Source of the DNA: Diadophis punctatus similis
Taxonomy: Eukaryota > Chordata > Lepidosauria > Squamata > Dipsadidae
Length of the DNA stretch: 64,000 nucleotides
Assembly: GCA_023053685.1 (NCBI GenBank)
Contig: JALIGW010000003.1
Location: forward strand, 44,710,496-44,774,495
Direction of reading: 5' to 3'
Shown piece after piece: positions 22,616-32,937 of this stretch. The notes under the pieces were generated by a model that had not been told where the DNA came from, did no database searches, and saw only the letters and a program-made list of their open reading frames with translations. A program made the position numbers and the translations under genes. How positions within the stretch are numbered: position 1 is the stretch's first letter; each line of letters opens with the position of its first letter.

Positions 22616-23114
22616 TATCTTTTTTTACATTTGGCTTTAAATTGGTGAATGTCTGAATTCTGTTAAGATCTAAATGTAAGCAAGAAAAATCTCTTTCCTG
22701 AAATTTAGCCGCCTCCTCCTTTCTCCTCCAATGGGATTACTAAGTGGAAGAAAACTTTAGGTTTCAAAGGCAGTGGCTTCTGTCAATCCACACAGCCTTC
22801 TCAAAAATCCTGCCTGATTCTGAGCTTCTGTAATATGCAACGGCATAAACTGGCTTGAGAAAGTTATGCTAAACATTTTCACTGAAAGCAGTTCTACATT
22901 GCTGGTACATTGGTACAGCATCTTTCAATAGATCTCGAAAGAACCTTAGAATGAAGGATCATTCCTTTCTCAGGTTGCCCGTTACTCTTGCAATGGTTCA
23001 TTAGATTGTGGATTTTGTTGCTCAGGCTTGCTGGTCTGAGCTAAACATAGTCAAAGATGATAGGAAGAGTCTGCATTCGACATTGTTTTGACTCCACACA
23101 ACAAATACGGGAAT

Positions 23115-23525
23115 TTGTTTGTTTGTTTAGTTTGTCAAAACATGTACAAGATAACAGGTTTAAGTATAAACATGGACATGAACACAAGAAATGGGTACAA
23201 ATAAATAGGGACAGTAGGACAGGGACGGTAGGCACGCTGGTGAACTTATGCACGCCCCTTACAGACCTCTTAAGGAATTGGGTGAGGTGGTCCACAATAG
23301 ATAGTTTAAGGTTAAAGTTATGGGGGTTTGAGGATGTAACAACAGAGTCAGGTAGTGTATTCCAGGCATTGACCACTCTGTTGCTAAAGTCGTATTTTCT
23401 GCAATCGAGCTTGGAGTGGTTTACCTTGAGTTTGTATCTATTGTTTGCTCGTGTATTGTTTCGGTTGAAGCTGAAGTAGTCATTGACAGGTAGGACATTG
23501 TAGCAGACAATTTTGTGTACTACCT
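23115..23525 (-). mobile_element. CR1/L3-like LINE 3' end
   Basis: The minus-strand translation has FSNRVVNAWNTLPDSVV, a block near the C-terminus of CR1/L3-type ORF2, followed by a frame that decays toward 23115. The endonuclease and RT core are missing. Confidence 0.75.
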
Positions 23526-23529
23526 TTTT

Positions 23530-24760
23530 TTAATTTTTATTTTTTATTTTGCCTCCTTCAGTTTTTCCCACTGCCCATTAGCCAAAGTAGCTTTTATGTA
23601 CTGTACACATAGACATACAATAGATATAATTAAAACATAAATATATTTTTAATCTAGAGAAAAGTGCTCATAACTACGATGGGGTATAATTCTATTTTTC
23701 ATGCAGTCAGGGCTGGGCACAGTGGGTCACTCAAACTTTCTCTCCCCCACCCTAAGTTAATTACTATTAAAATAAAAAGTTCATTGGAGTGGAACAAACA
23801 TAATTACTTTTTGGGGAGCCTAATTATCTGCATTTATTGCCAGTGCTTTGTTGTAATTGATTGCTAATGGTCTGCTTCACTCTGGAATTATCTAATTAAT
23901 ACCTCTACCAGGGAAAAAAAACAGATTCTATTTGAACATGCAAGTGTCCTGTGGTATTGATTGCAGTTGTCTTCATTTGGGTGCCTCAGCTGTATTCCCT
24001 TCGTTTTACCTGAGTGCCTTCTTGGAGTAGTCTACATTCCTAGTCTTGGTTGCCTTGCCATATTAGTGTCAGTAGACCAGCCGGATGCCCTCCAGGTACC
24101 ATCTTTTTATAGGCCACCCACTTAGAAAAGCTGTGTTACGTTCTGTTTCTGCAAAGTACAACTTTTTTGTTGCTGAAAGCAAATCCACAGCTATGATGCT
24201 GCAGGCTTTATGTCTTGTTCACAACTGTATGTATCTAACCCGATTTCACACTTCACTACTCAATGTGTTGCTTAAATATATGAGCTGATGCCCTTGCTTT
24301 TGAACAAGGATTTGTTTCTGGGGCCTAATTCATGACGGGTCATTTATTTTTGCAGGTCTTCAGATGACTCTGGTCATCAAATGTTAATGATTCACGTGGT
24401 TACAAGGTGTAGCGGCCATTAATACATCTGTTACTTTTTGATTGGTCTTAAACCAGTTAGTTTATAGCATATGTTGGTGCTTTTTGTGGACTTTATCTTG
24501 CTATAGATAAATGTGCTCTTCTGGAAAATAATTGTAATAGAATGCCACACACAAAGGGACTACCTTTTTTAAAAAATACCCTCTTAATTTTGAAAAGCTG
24601 CTTGTCTGATCATGAACAATGGTTAGAACTAATAAAGCTATATAGAATATTCCTTGAGAAAGGAAATCATGCCAATCACACACACACTATCTGTAGTAAA
24701 ATTTGAGAAAAGCTGTTGTTTACATATATGCCTACATCCCCATCACCCTATTTTCTTTCT
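23530..24760. other. No gene recognised
   Basis: AT-rich sequence with AATAAAGC at 24631. This could be a distal polyadenylation signal or chance. No exon identified. Confidence 0.35.
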
Positions 24761-24764
24761 GGTG

Positions 24765-25075
24765 TTCGCTCGCGCGATTTTACTTCCGCGCATGCTCAGA
24801 AGGTGGATTCAGCCCAAATACAGCTGGGGAGCTCATCAGCTGTGCTTCGGGCGAAGAAATAAAGGTCAGTATTAACCCAGGGGCAGGCGGGAGGGCTTTT
24901 TTCACAGCACAAAACGCTGTGAAGCCATCCAAAGTCAGAAAAATCGGTCGAAAATTCAGAAAAAGAGATGGCAGCGAGCACGGACCAGCACAGATAGAAC
25001 CGGATCCGTGACGCCAAAATTACGTCACCAGCGGGTCACTAACGGTTCAGGCGATCTGGTCCAAACCGGGAGGAA
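24765..25075 (-). mobile_element. CAGGGGTGGGTT-family MITE, diverged
   Basis: The right part has AGATAGAACCGGATCCGTGAC, GTCACCAGCGGGTCACTAAC and GGGAGGAACCCACCCCG, all shared with the complete copies. The CG-rich left part (CGCTCGCGCG, CCGCGCATGCTCAGAAG) fits too. The left terminus and TSD were not found. Confidence 0.6.
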
Positions 25076-25095
25076 CCCACCCCGATCCAGACAAG

Positions 25096-25186
25096 GTATA
25101 AGAAATAATGTGCAAATTAAATTCAACCCCTGGGAGTTGGGCGGCATATAAATCCATTTAAATAAATAAATAAATAAATAAATAAA
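25096..25186 (+). mobile_element. L2-type LINE/SINE 3' tail
   Basis: GGGAGTTGGGCGGCATATAA followed by (AAAT)n to 25186. This is the common 3' end of an L2-like family; a complementary tail is at 45285-45360. Confidence 0.65.
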
Positions 25187-25553
25187 GCATGCCATAAGAG
25201 AAAGGGAATCAGAAAAATTGAATGTAAAATTTGAAAGGTACCTTAGGAATTATCTAACCAAACTGCCATGTAGCAAAATAGGCAGCACTCACTTTTACAT
25301 ACAGCTATTTTCACTTATTTCAGCAAAAATTCATTAGTCAAATGACCATGTATATCTTCAGATTTCTTCTTTTTCCCTTTGCAATGAACTTTCTACCAAG
25401 GGAGATAACAAATTTATCTGCTTGCTTTAACTTTTCACCATTTATGTGTAATTTGGAACTGTTCTGGTTTCTTGGCAAACCCAATCACTTTAGAGTATTA
25501 ATTTTGAGGTCCATACTCCTTGTATCAGCTAGACTACCTAAAATAGACTAGCT

Positions 25554-26003
25554 CCGTGATGGCGAACCTATGTCATGTATGCCCGAAGTGGCACACGGAG
25601 CCATGTCACCTGGCACATGCGGCATCACCCATTCCTCTTCTGGGTTTCTGGTGCGCACACGACAATCAGCTGGCCTTTGCACGTGCAGCAGTGCCGTTAA
25701 CTGGAAGAGCTGGTCTTCTGTTTTCCAGCGTGAGCATGCGCGCTGGCCAGCTGATTGGCGCGTCTGCATGTGTGGCAGTAACTGGAAGACTTGCTGGCTG
25801 GCACGCATGCGCACGCCAGAAACCAGAAGTTCATTTTCCGGCGCACACATGCCCCCTGGGCAGCTCCTCGTCCTGGTTGCGGCGCAGATGAGCGTGTGCA
25901 AAGCACGCGCCTGCGCAAAGTGCTCCCTTTTCAGCACTCGGTGCCATGTGCGCATGGTCTCTCCCTTTTCAGCATTCGGTGCCGAAAAGGTTCGCCATCA
26001 CTG
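25554..26003. mobile_element. hAT non-autonomous element, CAGTGATGGCGAACC ends
   Basis: 450-bp element from CCGTGATGGCGAACCTATG to AAGGTTCGCCATCACTG. Perfect TSD GACTAGCT (25546-25553 and 26004-26011), form nnnTAnnn. The CG-rich interior has overlapping open frames on both strands, up to 147 codons. These are a by-product of GC content, with no domain recognised. Confidence 0.92.
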
Positions 26004-26187
26004 GACTAGCTGATGAAATTCGGGAACAGGGCAGGTCCAGCTCTCAATCCTTGCTTTCTGAAGTATCTAAGGGCTTGATTTTTTCCCCCACCCCAACAAA
26101 TACATGATGCCAGTGAGTGAGGTTATCTGCCATCCGAGGGCTAAGGTATTATCACTGCACTGTTAGTACTCATTTATGGATTCAGTG

Positions 26188-26331
26188 CAGCGGTGGGTTG
26201 CTCCCGGTTTGGACTGGCTCTTAGAACCGGTAGCGGCGGCGGCGGGAGGCTTATGCGGGATGCTTATGCGCAGAAGCATTGCGCGCGTGCATGCGCAAAC
26301 CGGTAGCGAACTAATTCAAAACCCACCACTG
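26188..26331. mobile_element. hAT-like MITE, CAGNGGTGGGTT family, 144 bp
   Basis: CAGCGGTGGGTTGCTCCCGG to AACCCACCACTG with a perfect TSD ATTCAGTG (26180-26187 and 26332-26339). The shortest complete member of the family in this window. Confidence 0.9.
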
Positions 26332-26506
26332 ATTCAGTGGCAATGGTTTATTAGCCCCATCTGAACTACTGGTAACAAGAGGATAGTAGGCTGGGGATCT
26401 GTACAACAGCCTTCAATTTTTTTGTTTTCTTTGAATAAGTCAGCTGAAAATCAAGCCAATTTAGGAGATATATTTTAAGATTTCAACCCCTTCCTCTACT
26501 TTTAGC

Positions 26507-26995
26507 AATAGCACTAGCACTAGCAGTAGCACAGACTTATATACCGCTTCATAGTCCTTTACAGCCCTTTCTAAGTGGTTTACAGAGTCAGAACATTGTC
26601 CCCAACAATTTAGCTCCTAATTTTACTCATGAGCCATGGTGGTTCAGAAGTTAGACTGTACTACTGCAGGCTAATTATGCTGACTGCCAACAGTCAGCAG
26701 TTCGGTAGCTCAAGTCTCACCAACTCAAGGTTGACTTGGCCTTCCATCCTTCCGAGGTTGGTAAAATGAGAACCGAGATTGTTGGGGGCAATATGCTGAC
26801 TCTGTAAAACCGCTTAGAGAGGGCTTTACAGCACACTGTAAAGCGGTATATAAGTCTAAGTGCTATTGTTATTGCTACTGTCCTTGGAAGGATGGAAGGC
26901 TGAGTCAATCTTGAGTCAATCAGAATTGAACTATTGGTAGTGAGCAGTGAGTTAGCCTGAAATACTGCATTCTAATCACTGTGCAGCTACACAGC
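26507..26995 (-). mobile_element. tRNA-derived SINE, minus strand, split by another SINE
   Basis: The left part (26507-26628: ATATACCGCTTCATAGTCC, TTTACAGAGTCAG) and right part (26881-26995: TTGGAAGGATGGAAGGCTGA) are the two halves of one minus-strand copy. The plus-strand SINE at 26629-26880 sits between them. Confidence 0.75.
26629..26880 (+). mobile_element. tRNA-derived SINE inserted into a SINE of the same family
   Basis: GAGCCATGGTGGTTCAGAAG head, GGTAAAATGAGAACCGAGAT body and GTATATAAGTCTAAGTGCTA tail with ATTGTTATTGCTACT. It is complete and opposite in orientation to its host SINE. Confidence 0.8.
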
Positions 26996-27605
26996 GGTAA
27001 ATTAGCATTTACTACAGTGACAGCCAGATGTTCTGCCCGGACAGCCATTACTGAGACCTCTTCCCAATTCCTCTACTCTACCCATGCTGGAATCATAAGC
27101 GCCAATGGTTTTCTTTTTGTAGGCATGTTCTTTGAGGATTGATAGGAAAAAAAATAGTTTTAACAGTTTTTCCATATATTTTGCTAGAAGGGGAAACTTG
27201 ATAGAATTTATGTCAATTTCACCTATTAAAAAATGAAAATAGCTTTCACAGGAAGGGTGGTTGCTCTCAGAGCACTCACCAGCCAATTGGAACAGAGGCA
27301 TTTGTGTAGAATACAGTGAAGTACAATAGATAATATCGAACTGGTACTTGCACCAGTTCAGAAAGAAAAAGACTTATTGTAGTAGTGCTTCTCCAGTAGT
27401 TTAGAGCAGGTGTCACCAACCTTTTCGACCTCAGGGACCACTAAATTCATAATTTTAAATCCTGCGGACCACTAATATGATCTGCCTAATGTCCAGCTAG
27501 GTGGGCGTGGCTAGGTGGGCATGTGACTGGGTGGGCATGGCCAACTTGATGCCATTCAACATCAAGGGGCACCTCGCCGGCCTCTACTCACCCCTTCCCT
27601 CCCAG

Positions 27606-27986
27606 CAGGGGTGGGTTCTAACTTACCTCGCTGCCGGTTCGCTTCCTCCCACACCATGTGGGCACGCTGCATGGGCGTGCCGCATGGGTGCATGCGTGCT
27701 GTGTGTGCATGCACGCGCAGTGCTGAAAAATCCGGATTTTTTTTAAAAAAGCCAAAAACAAGATGGCGACTGCATGCACAGTGCCTGAAATTCAGCTTCT
27801 GCACCTACTCAGAAGAAAAAAAATTCAAAAAAAATTCAAAAAATTAATTTAAAAAAAAATTAAAAAAAGATGGCGGTGCCCACGGACCGGCACTGACAGA
27901 ACTGGTTCCATGACATCATCTGACATCACCAGCGGGTCACTACCGATTTGGGTGAACCAGTCCGAACCACGAGGAACCCACCTCTG
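27606..27986 (-). mobile_element. CAGGGGTGGGTT-family MITE nested in the hAT element
   Basis: 381 bp from CAGGGGTGGGTTCTAACTTA to GAGGAACCCACCTCTG. Perfect TSD CCTCCCAG (27598-27605 and 27987-27994). It inserted after the host element had already formed. Confidence 0.93.
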
Positions 27987-28049
27987 CCTCCCAGCCACTC
28001 CTTGTCTGCCCCCCCAGGCTCCTTAGGGAGGAGCCTTGGGCCCCAACAG

Positions 28050-28313
28050 GAAGCAGTTGTTGGAGCTAAGCAGCCACCATGAGAAAGAATTTGCAAAACA
28101 GCTGGCTCAGTTCAAATTGGATCTGACCGAGAAGGAGACTCAGCAGAAGCACCTCACTGAAGACTACGAGCATAGGCTTTCCAAGCAGAGGGAAGACCTG
28201 AGGGAGTACAAGTCCAGGTATCGGCGCCTGGAGGCTCAGCAGGCTGAGATGGTCAGCCAGTTGCAGGCCATGATGCAGTCCCACTGGAACGAGGTCCTCC
28301 GGCTCTTCCCTCC
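28050..28313 (+). pseudogene. CNTROB: Captured fragment of centrobin coiled coil
   Basis: About 87 codons open from GAAGCAGTTGTTGGAG encode KQLLELSSHHEKEFAKQLAQ, FKLDLTEKETQQKHLTEDYE and LQAMMQSHWNEVLRLF. The order of blocks (KQL..LS..H..E...QLAQFK, EDYE.RL, LQAM.Q.HW.E) matches human centrobin as I recall it. CCCCAACAG just before 28050 resembles a splice acceptor, which suggests capture from genomic DNA. Soon after 28310 the original frame runs into a proline-rich tail and stops at 28390, while another frame stays open, which suggests a frameshift. It is too short to be a working gene. Centrobin normally acts at the daughter centriole. Confidence 0.75.
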
Positions 28314-29075
28314 AGCCTTCGCCCAAAGCCCCGCATTAAGAGGCCGAAGCAGACCCCAAATTGGAATTTCTGTCCCCCTCCAACCCTCATAGAAACACCC
28401 CAAAGGGAGACACTCTCTGCAGCAATACAAAAGTTCATTGCATGTATCTGGCCCAGAGGCCGTAGTTTGAGGACCTCTGATTTAGTGCAATATAAAAAAT
28501 GCAAATAATTTTTCTGTGGACCACCAAAATTTTCTCATGGACCACCAGTTGGTGACTGCTGGTTTAGAGAGCCAAAGGGAGTATCATCCAGTCCTTCCCT
28601 CCCAAGATAGTAGGTGCTGTATGCTGAGGCATACAGGAAATGTTCGTTAGCCCCGGGTCTGCTTATTCTGTAAGAAGTTCTGTAATCTGAAGTCACTTCC
28701 TTCTGCCTTTTTTCCTCAGGCACACATACACAGAGCACATACTCTTAGATTCTCCTCCTGGTGGGGTATAGACAGGCTCTACCTGTCTTTGTAGCATATT
28801 TCCAATAAATTAATCTTTGTTCTTTGTTATATTTTCTACAGAAAATATAAAACCTGCTTCAGTAATCATTGCAGTATTGTTGTAAAGTATTATGTTTATG
28901 CTTTAATTTAGTTCAACAAAGGAATTTTCATGCCAAGAGAAGAAATTAAATTAATTTCTGTGATCAGGTGGACAAATTCACCTGATCACAGGTCATGGTG
29001 ATCTTGGACAAATTGTCCAAGTCATGGACAAATTGTATGAGTGCTTGTCTTAAGATGCTTCTTGGTTCTGAACTA

Positions 29076-30415
29076 CAAGTAGTCATTGACTTACAACCAC
29101 AATTGGGACAAGAATTTCCATTACTTAGTAAGGCAATTGATAAGTGAGTCATGCCAGATTTTACGACCTTTTTGCCATGATTGTTAAGTGAATCACTGCA
29201 GTTGTTAAGTCATTAATCATATGCTCATTAAGCAAGTTCAGTATTCCCTCACTGACTTTGCTTGCTTGAAGCTGGCTGGGAAGGTATTGTTCTGCCCCAG
29301 CTAAGAAAGTAGCAAACACACAGTTTGTTTGAATTTATTTTAATCAATAACTGACTACTAATAACTGTCTTAGTAGAGGTCACACACACACACACCTAAA
29401 GGCAGTCTTTGCTTGCAAAAGCTCAACTGTTAATTAGCCATCATTAACAGCTGGCATAAGTTCAGAAAGTCTTAAATCATAGAATAACAATTAGTCTTTG
29501 ATAGCTCACGAAGCTTGGCAAAATGCCTAGAAGTGGTCCTTGATAACCAAACTGAAGCAGATAAACAGAGCAGAGATTTTCCAGACACGAAGCACACGAT
29601 GACCAGATGAATTTCAAAACGTTGTTTCCTGCTGCCTTTCAGCTGCCTCTGCTTTCCTTAAGTAGACTAGGGGAGTGGCCAATTAGCCCCAAGTCTTACT
29701 CCTGAGGAGACCTCCTCTGGAGTAACCATTCCTGCCTTTTGGCAGCTCTGCGTGCTCGTGCATTAAGAAGAGGAGAAGCCTCTTCTTCATCATGAGGTGC
29801 TGGAGGTTCCGAAGGCCCTGGCTGAACCTCTGCCTCTGGCACCGAGTCCTCGCCAGCCTCCTCACTGTCCGACTCGGGTGCCAGCCGCACAGGCCACTGG
29901 CGCATCACCAAGTTGGTCTCCTCTCGAACAGGATCCGCTATCAGCAGCGCGGGCTGCTGGCGGGCCTCAACATGTATCAGGCATGGTCCACATGTAAAGG
30001 TCCACATGTAAAGGTTCAATTAAGCTGATTTATTGCTAAAAGCCTATGCACAGGAATCTTTTCAACTAATGGTCAGCACCTGGTTAGTGTTAGATAAAAG
30101 TCAATAGCACACAAGGGGAATTAGTTCACTTGTGGCTATGTAGGGATTCTAAGCTGATCCCTCTTTTTACTCCAACCCCAGGTTCTGCCATTCCTTCTCC
30201 TACAGAAGGTCACAAAGGTGATAACATGTTCCAGGATGCTGCAACTGTTGCAAAAACATGCTAGTTTCCAGACACTCAAATTTTGATCATGTGTCTATGA
30301 GGATGTTGCAGTGGTTGCAAGTGCAAGGACTGGTCATTAATCACCTTTTTCAGTGCTGTTGTAACTTCAAACAGTCACTAAACGAAAGGTTGAAAGTTGA
30401 GGAATATCTGTATTT
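29076..30415. mobile_element. MITE of the CAGGTAGTCCTTGACTTA family, split by an insertion
   Basis: The left half (29076-29285) has AAGTAGTCATTGACTTACAA and GATTGTTAAGTGAATCACTG. The right half (30205-30415) has AGGTCACAAAGGTGATAACA and CAGTGCTGTTGTAACTTCAA. Together they match the intact relative at 17867-18405. The gap holds a 919-bp insertion. Confidence 0.75.
29286..30204 (-). mobile_element. LTR-like insertion with acidic open frame
   Basis: Insertion between duplicated GAAGGT (29280-29285 and 30205-30210). On the minus strand it begins TGTAGGAGAAGG, carries an AATAAA near the other end and ends CAGAACAAT. A 107-codon minus frame (29696-30019) is rich in Asp, Glu and Pro (LAPESDSEEAGEDS) with a basic end; I do not recognise it. 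The ends and TSD length fit an LTR retroelement only roughly. A bare LTR or an internally deleted element are both possible. Confidence 0.5.
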
Positions 30416-31378
30416 AACTTTCTGCTGCTATCGTTTGCTTTTGTCCTACTAAACCAGAATAAAGTAGCTTCATTTTATGAAATAGAAGTAACTGAATTTA
30501 AAAAAAATAGCATGTGAACAAATGTGCTGTGTCACAATCTGCATGCAAGTTGCATGTGGTTTTCTATGTAGCAATGTTTTGCATGTGGAAATTTTCCAAA
30601 TTATGCAAAAAGGAAGGGCCTCACAGGGAACTGATATCATCCTGATCTGGTCTTGACATCTACTCAGATGTTTGCACATGAGAAACAGGCACTTGAGAGA
30701 AGGTTACTCAGATTGAATCAGCAATTAGATAAACACGAAATAATCCATGATCCGCAAACTTATACAAAAGCAAGCAAAACCATCCTCTCCAAGCTTATGC
30801 AAAATTGGAGAACGAGATGGTTCCATGACTCCAGAAATCACATTAGCATTGCACAAATGCTATGAAAGTTGCATGATGCAGTGAAAGTTAGTGCTTCTCT
30901 TCTACTTTGCAAGGAGAGTTCCATTCCGAAGGTCACAAGCACCTGACATTTCATTCACCTTTCCTATAGCATCATCATATTATCTATGTTTTGCTATTTT
31001 GGCGGGTGCTTTCCCTGCCTGCACTTAGTCAGGCAAGCATTATGTTTTCTGACATGATAAACAAAAAATCAGCATGGCTTTCAATTAAAGGTCAGATCTG
31101 TCTGAATAGGTGGATTTCTAAATAACAGCCTTTCACTTCTGCACCTTCTCAGGCTGCTGGCACCCACCTGATGTTTTCATCATGGGACATAATGCCCTGG
31201 ACAGTCACAGGCTCATTGGGATACTAATGGGTTGGTTGTAAGCACATAATCTTGCTCTGAAAAATCCTTTGTGAGATGAGGTGCTCACAACTGCCAATCC
31301 TAGCTCATAGTTGCTTATCTTCAAACCCTTTGAAGCCACAATATACAGGTATTCTGCATATGTCTTACTGTTAGGACT
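30416..31378. other. No gene recognised; one unidentified 70-codon frame
   Basis: The + frame at 30653-30865 (EKQALERRLLRLNQQLDKHE and following) looks coding in composition but matches no family I know. It could be a LINE linker-region fragment. Nothing else found. Confidence 0.35.
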
Positions 31379-31909
31379 ATGTCCAAACGGTTGGGTTGTT
31401 AATATATAAACAGGCCACCAATCTATGTTTGTATATATTCAAGTACTATAACTTTAAATGTATTGCTGTACTCTGATTGGATGTGGTGTTTCAAGATTGC
31501 CATAAGAGGGAGCTAGAGTTCCAATCGTAGTTTGGAAGTGCTCTGGAATTCTCTCTGTGATTCATTCGTGATTGACTTTGTGTCTGATAGTAAGCTCTGT
31601 GTGAAGCTCTGTTACTCTTTGATAGTATCGAAGTGTTTGTAAGCTGTAATATCTTTGTTTGATGTTTGAGACAAAGACAGGCTGGTAAGAAGATTATTGT
31701 ACTTCTTGATATTGACTGACTGAACGTGTATGACCTGGGCTGTTTATTTGGACTGTGCTATTCATCTAAAAGTAAACTATTTTATACACTTTAATGAATC
31801 TGTTTGTGACTGGATCATTACTCCTATCCACTGGTTACCAAGCTGAAATACCCTGTTTCTATATGCATGTCCCTGATAACTCAGGGGTCGCTCTGCACAC
31901 TCCTTAACA
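31379..31909. mobile_element. Solo LTR, 531 bp, 5-bp TSD
   Basis: TGTTAGGACTATGTCC to CTCCTTAACA, that is TG...CA with a TGTTA/TAACA inverted terminal repeat. Perfect 5-bp TSD CTTAC (31374-31378 and 31910-31914). Interior signals include TATATAAACAGG near 31408 and an inverted CCAAT box near 31475, but orientation is not settled. No internal coding region is present, so this is a solo LTR of a gypsy-type element or an endogenous retrovirus. Confidence 0.85.
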
Positions 31910-31914
31910 CTTAC

Positions 31915-32639
31915 TAACAACAGTGGCATTTCTAGCCCATTGCATAATGTGTTTCTCAGAAATTCCCTGTCCCCTCTCCCATCCTAAAATTTTATCTTCA
32001 ATAAGCTTGTAGCCTTTGGCTCAGCATTCATATTGAGGAAAAAAAGTTTAGCTAATGAAACCAGTAATAGCATCTACCACATTTCAGATCCAGCCCTTGA
32101 TTTCCTGAGAGCATATTACCCATTTAAGACAACAGGGCCAGGCAGCAACACTTGCTGTCCTCTTGAGTGTCCTGGGAAAATTAAGCACTTACTGTAATGG
32201 TATAGGCTTATCTATGAAATCAATAGCAAACTCCCCTATGTTTAATGGGGAAGTCAGAAGGTGAGTTGAAGAATTGGTATTACCAACACCAATCTTTGTC
32301 TGTACTTAACACCAGAGAGATTGGAAATTTGACTCAAGTGATATCTTTACTGGACAAACTAATCTATAAATTAATCAAGAAAGAAAAGAGAGTTAGTGGA
32401 AGAAATCTATCAAATATATTACTGATTGAAATCAACTAATCACTTGCAACAACATGGCACAGAATATGATTACCATCTCATGATTTATGAGCGCTTGGTC
32501 TCCTTGAGACCACAGATGTAGCTTAAGCCTGACAATTAGTCTTTATAATCTGTACTTTAATAGTTATCCTGCCTTTTTTGTTCGTGTTCTCCACACACCT
32601 CAGATTTCTTGTAATAGTTTCTCATCAGTGAGAGCCCTT
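31915..32639. other. No gene recognised
   Basis: A 64-codon + frame at 32245-32439 has no recognised motif. No transposon ends seen. Confidence 0.35.
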
Positions 32640-32937
32640 GTTCCAAATGTACCCCTGCTCTTTTTCCAAAGCACCTGAAGGCCAGACAAGGAATAATGGA
32701 TGGAAACTGATCAAGGAGAGATTCAACCTAGAAATAAGGAGAAACTTTCTGACGGTGAGAACAATCAACCAATGGAACAGCTTTGCCTTCGGAAGTTGTG
32801 GGAACTTCATCACTCGAGACTTTCAAGAAGAGATTGGACTGCCATTTGTCAGAAATGGTGTAGGGTCTCCTGCTTGAGCGGGGGTTTGGACTGGATGACC
32901 TATAAGGTCCCTTCCAACTCTGTTAATCTGTAATCTG
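32640..32937 (+). mobile_element. CR1 LINE 3' end
   Basis: Typical CR1 3' sequence: AACTTTCTGACGGTGAGAAC, AGACTTTCAAGAAGAGATTG, GGGTTTGGACTGGATGACCT and AAGGTCCCTTCCAACTCTG. It ends in the short repeat TTAATCTGTAATCTGTAATC, the family's terminal repeat. 5' truncated. Confidence 0.88.

Larger units (their letters stand above)
27407..28561 (+). mobile_element. hAT-type element carrying a captured centrobin gene fragment
   Basis: 1,155-bp element with ends CAGGTGTCACCAACCTTTTC and CAGTTGGTGACTGCTG and repeated GACCACTAA / GGACCACCA subterminal motifs. Perfect TSD GTTTAGAG (27399-27406 and 28562-28569), form nnnTAnnn. It has no transposase. Inside are a later MITE (27606-27986) and a coding stretch similar to centrobin (28050-28313). 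Confidence 0.88.

Noticed and set aside
25570..26013. Overlapping open frames of 110-147 codons on both strands
   Set aside because: They lie wholly or mostly within a bounded CG-rich hAT element and its TSD. Cys-, Arg- and His-rich translations on both strands reflect low stop-codon density in CG-rich DNA.
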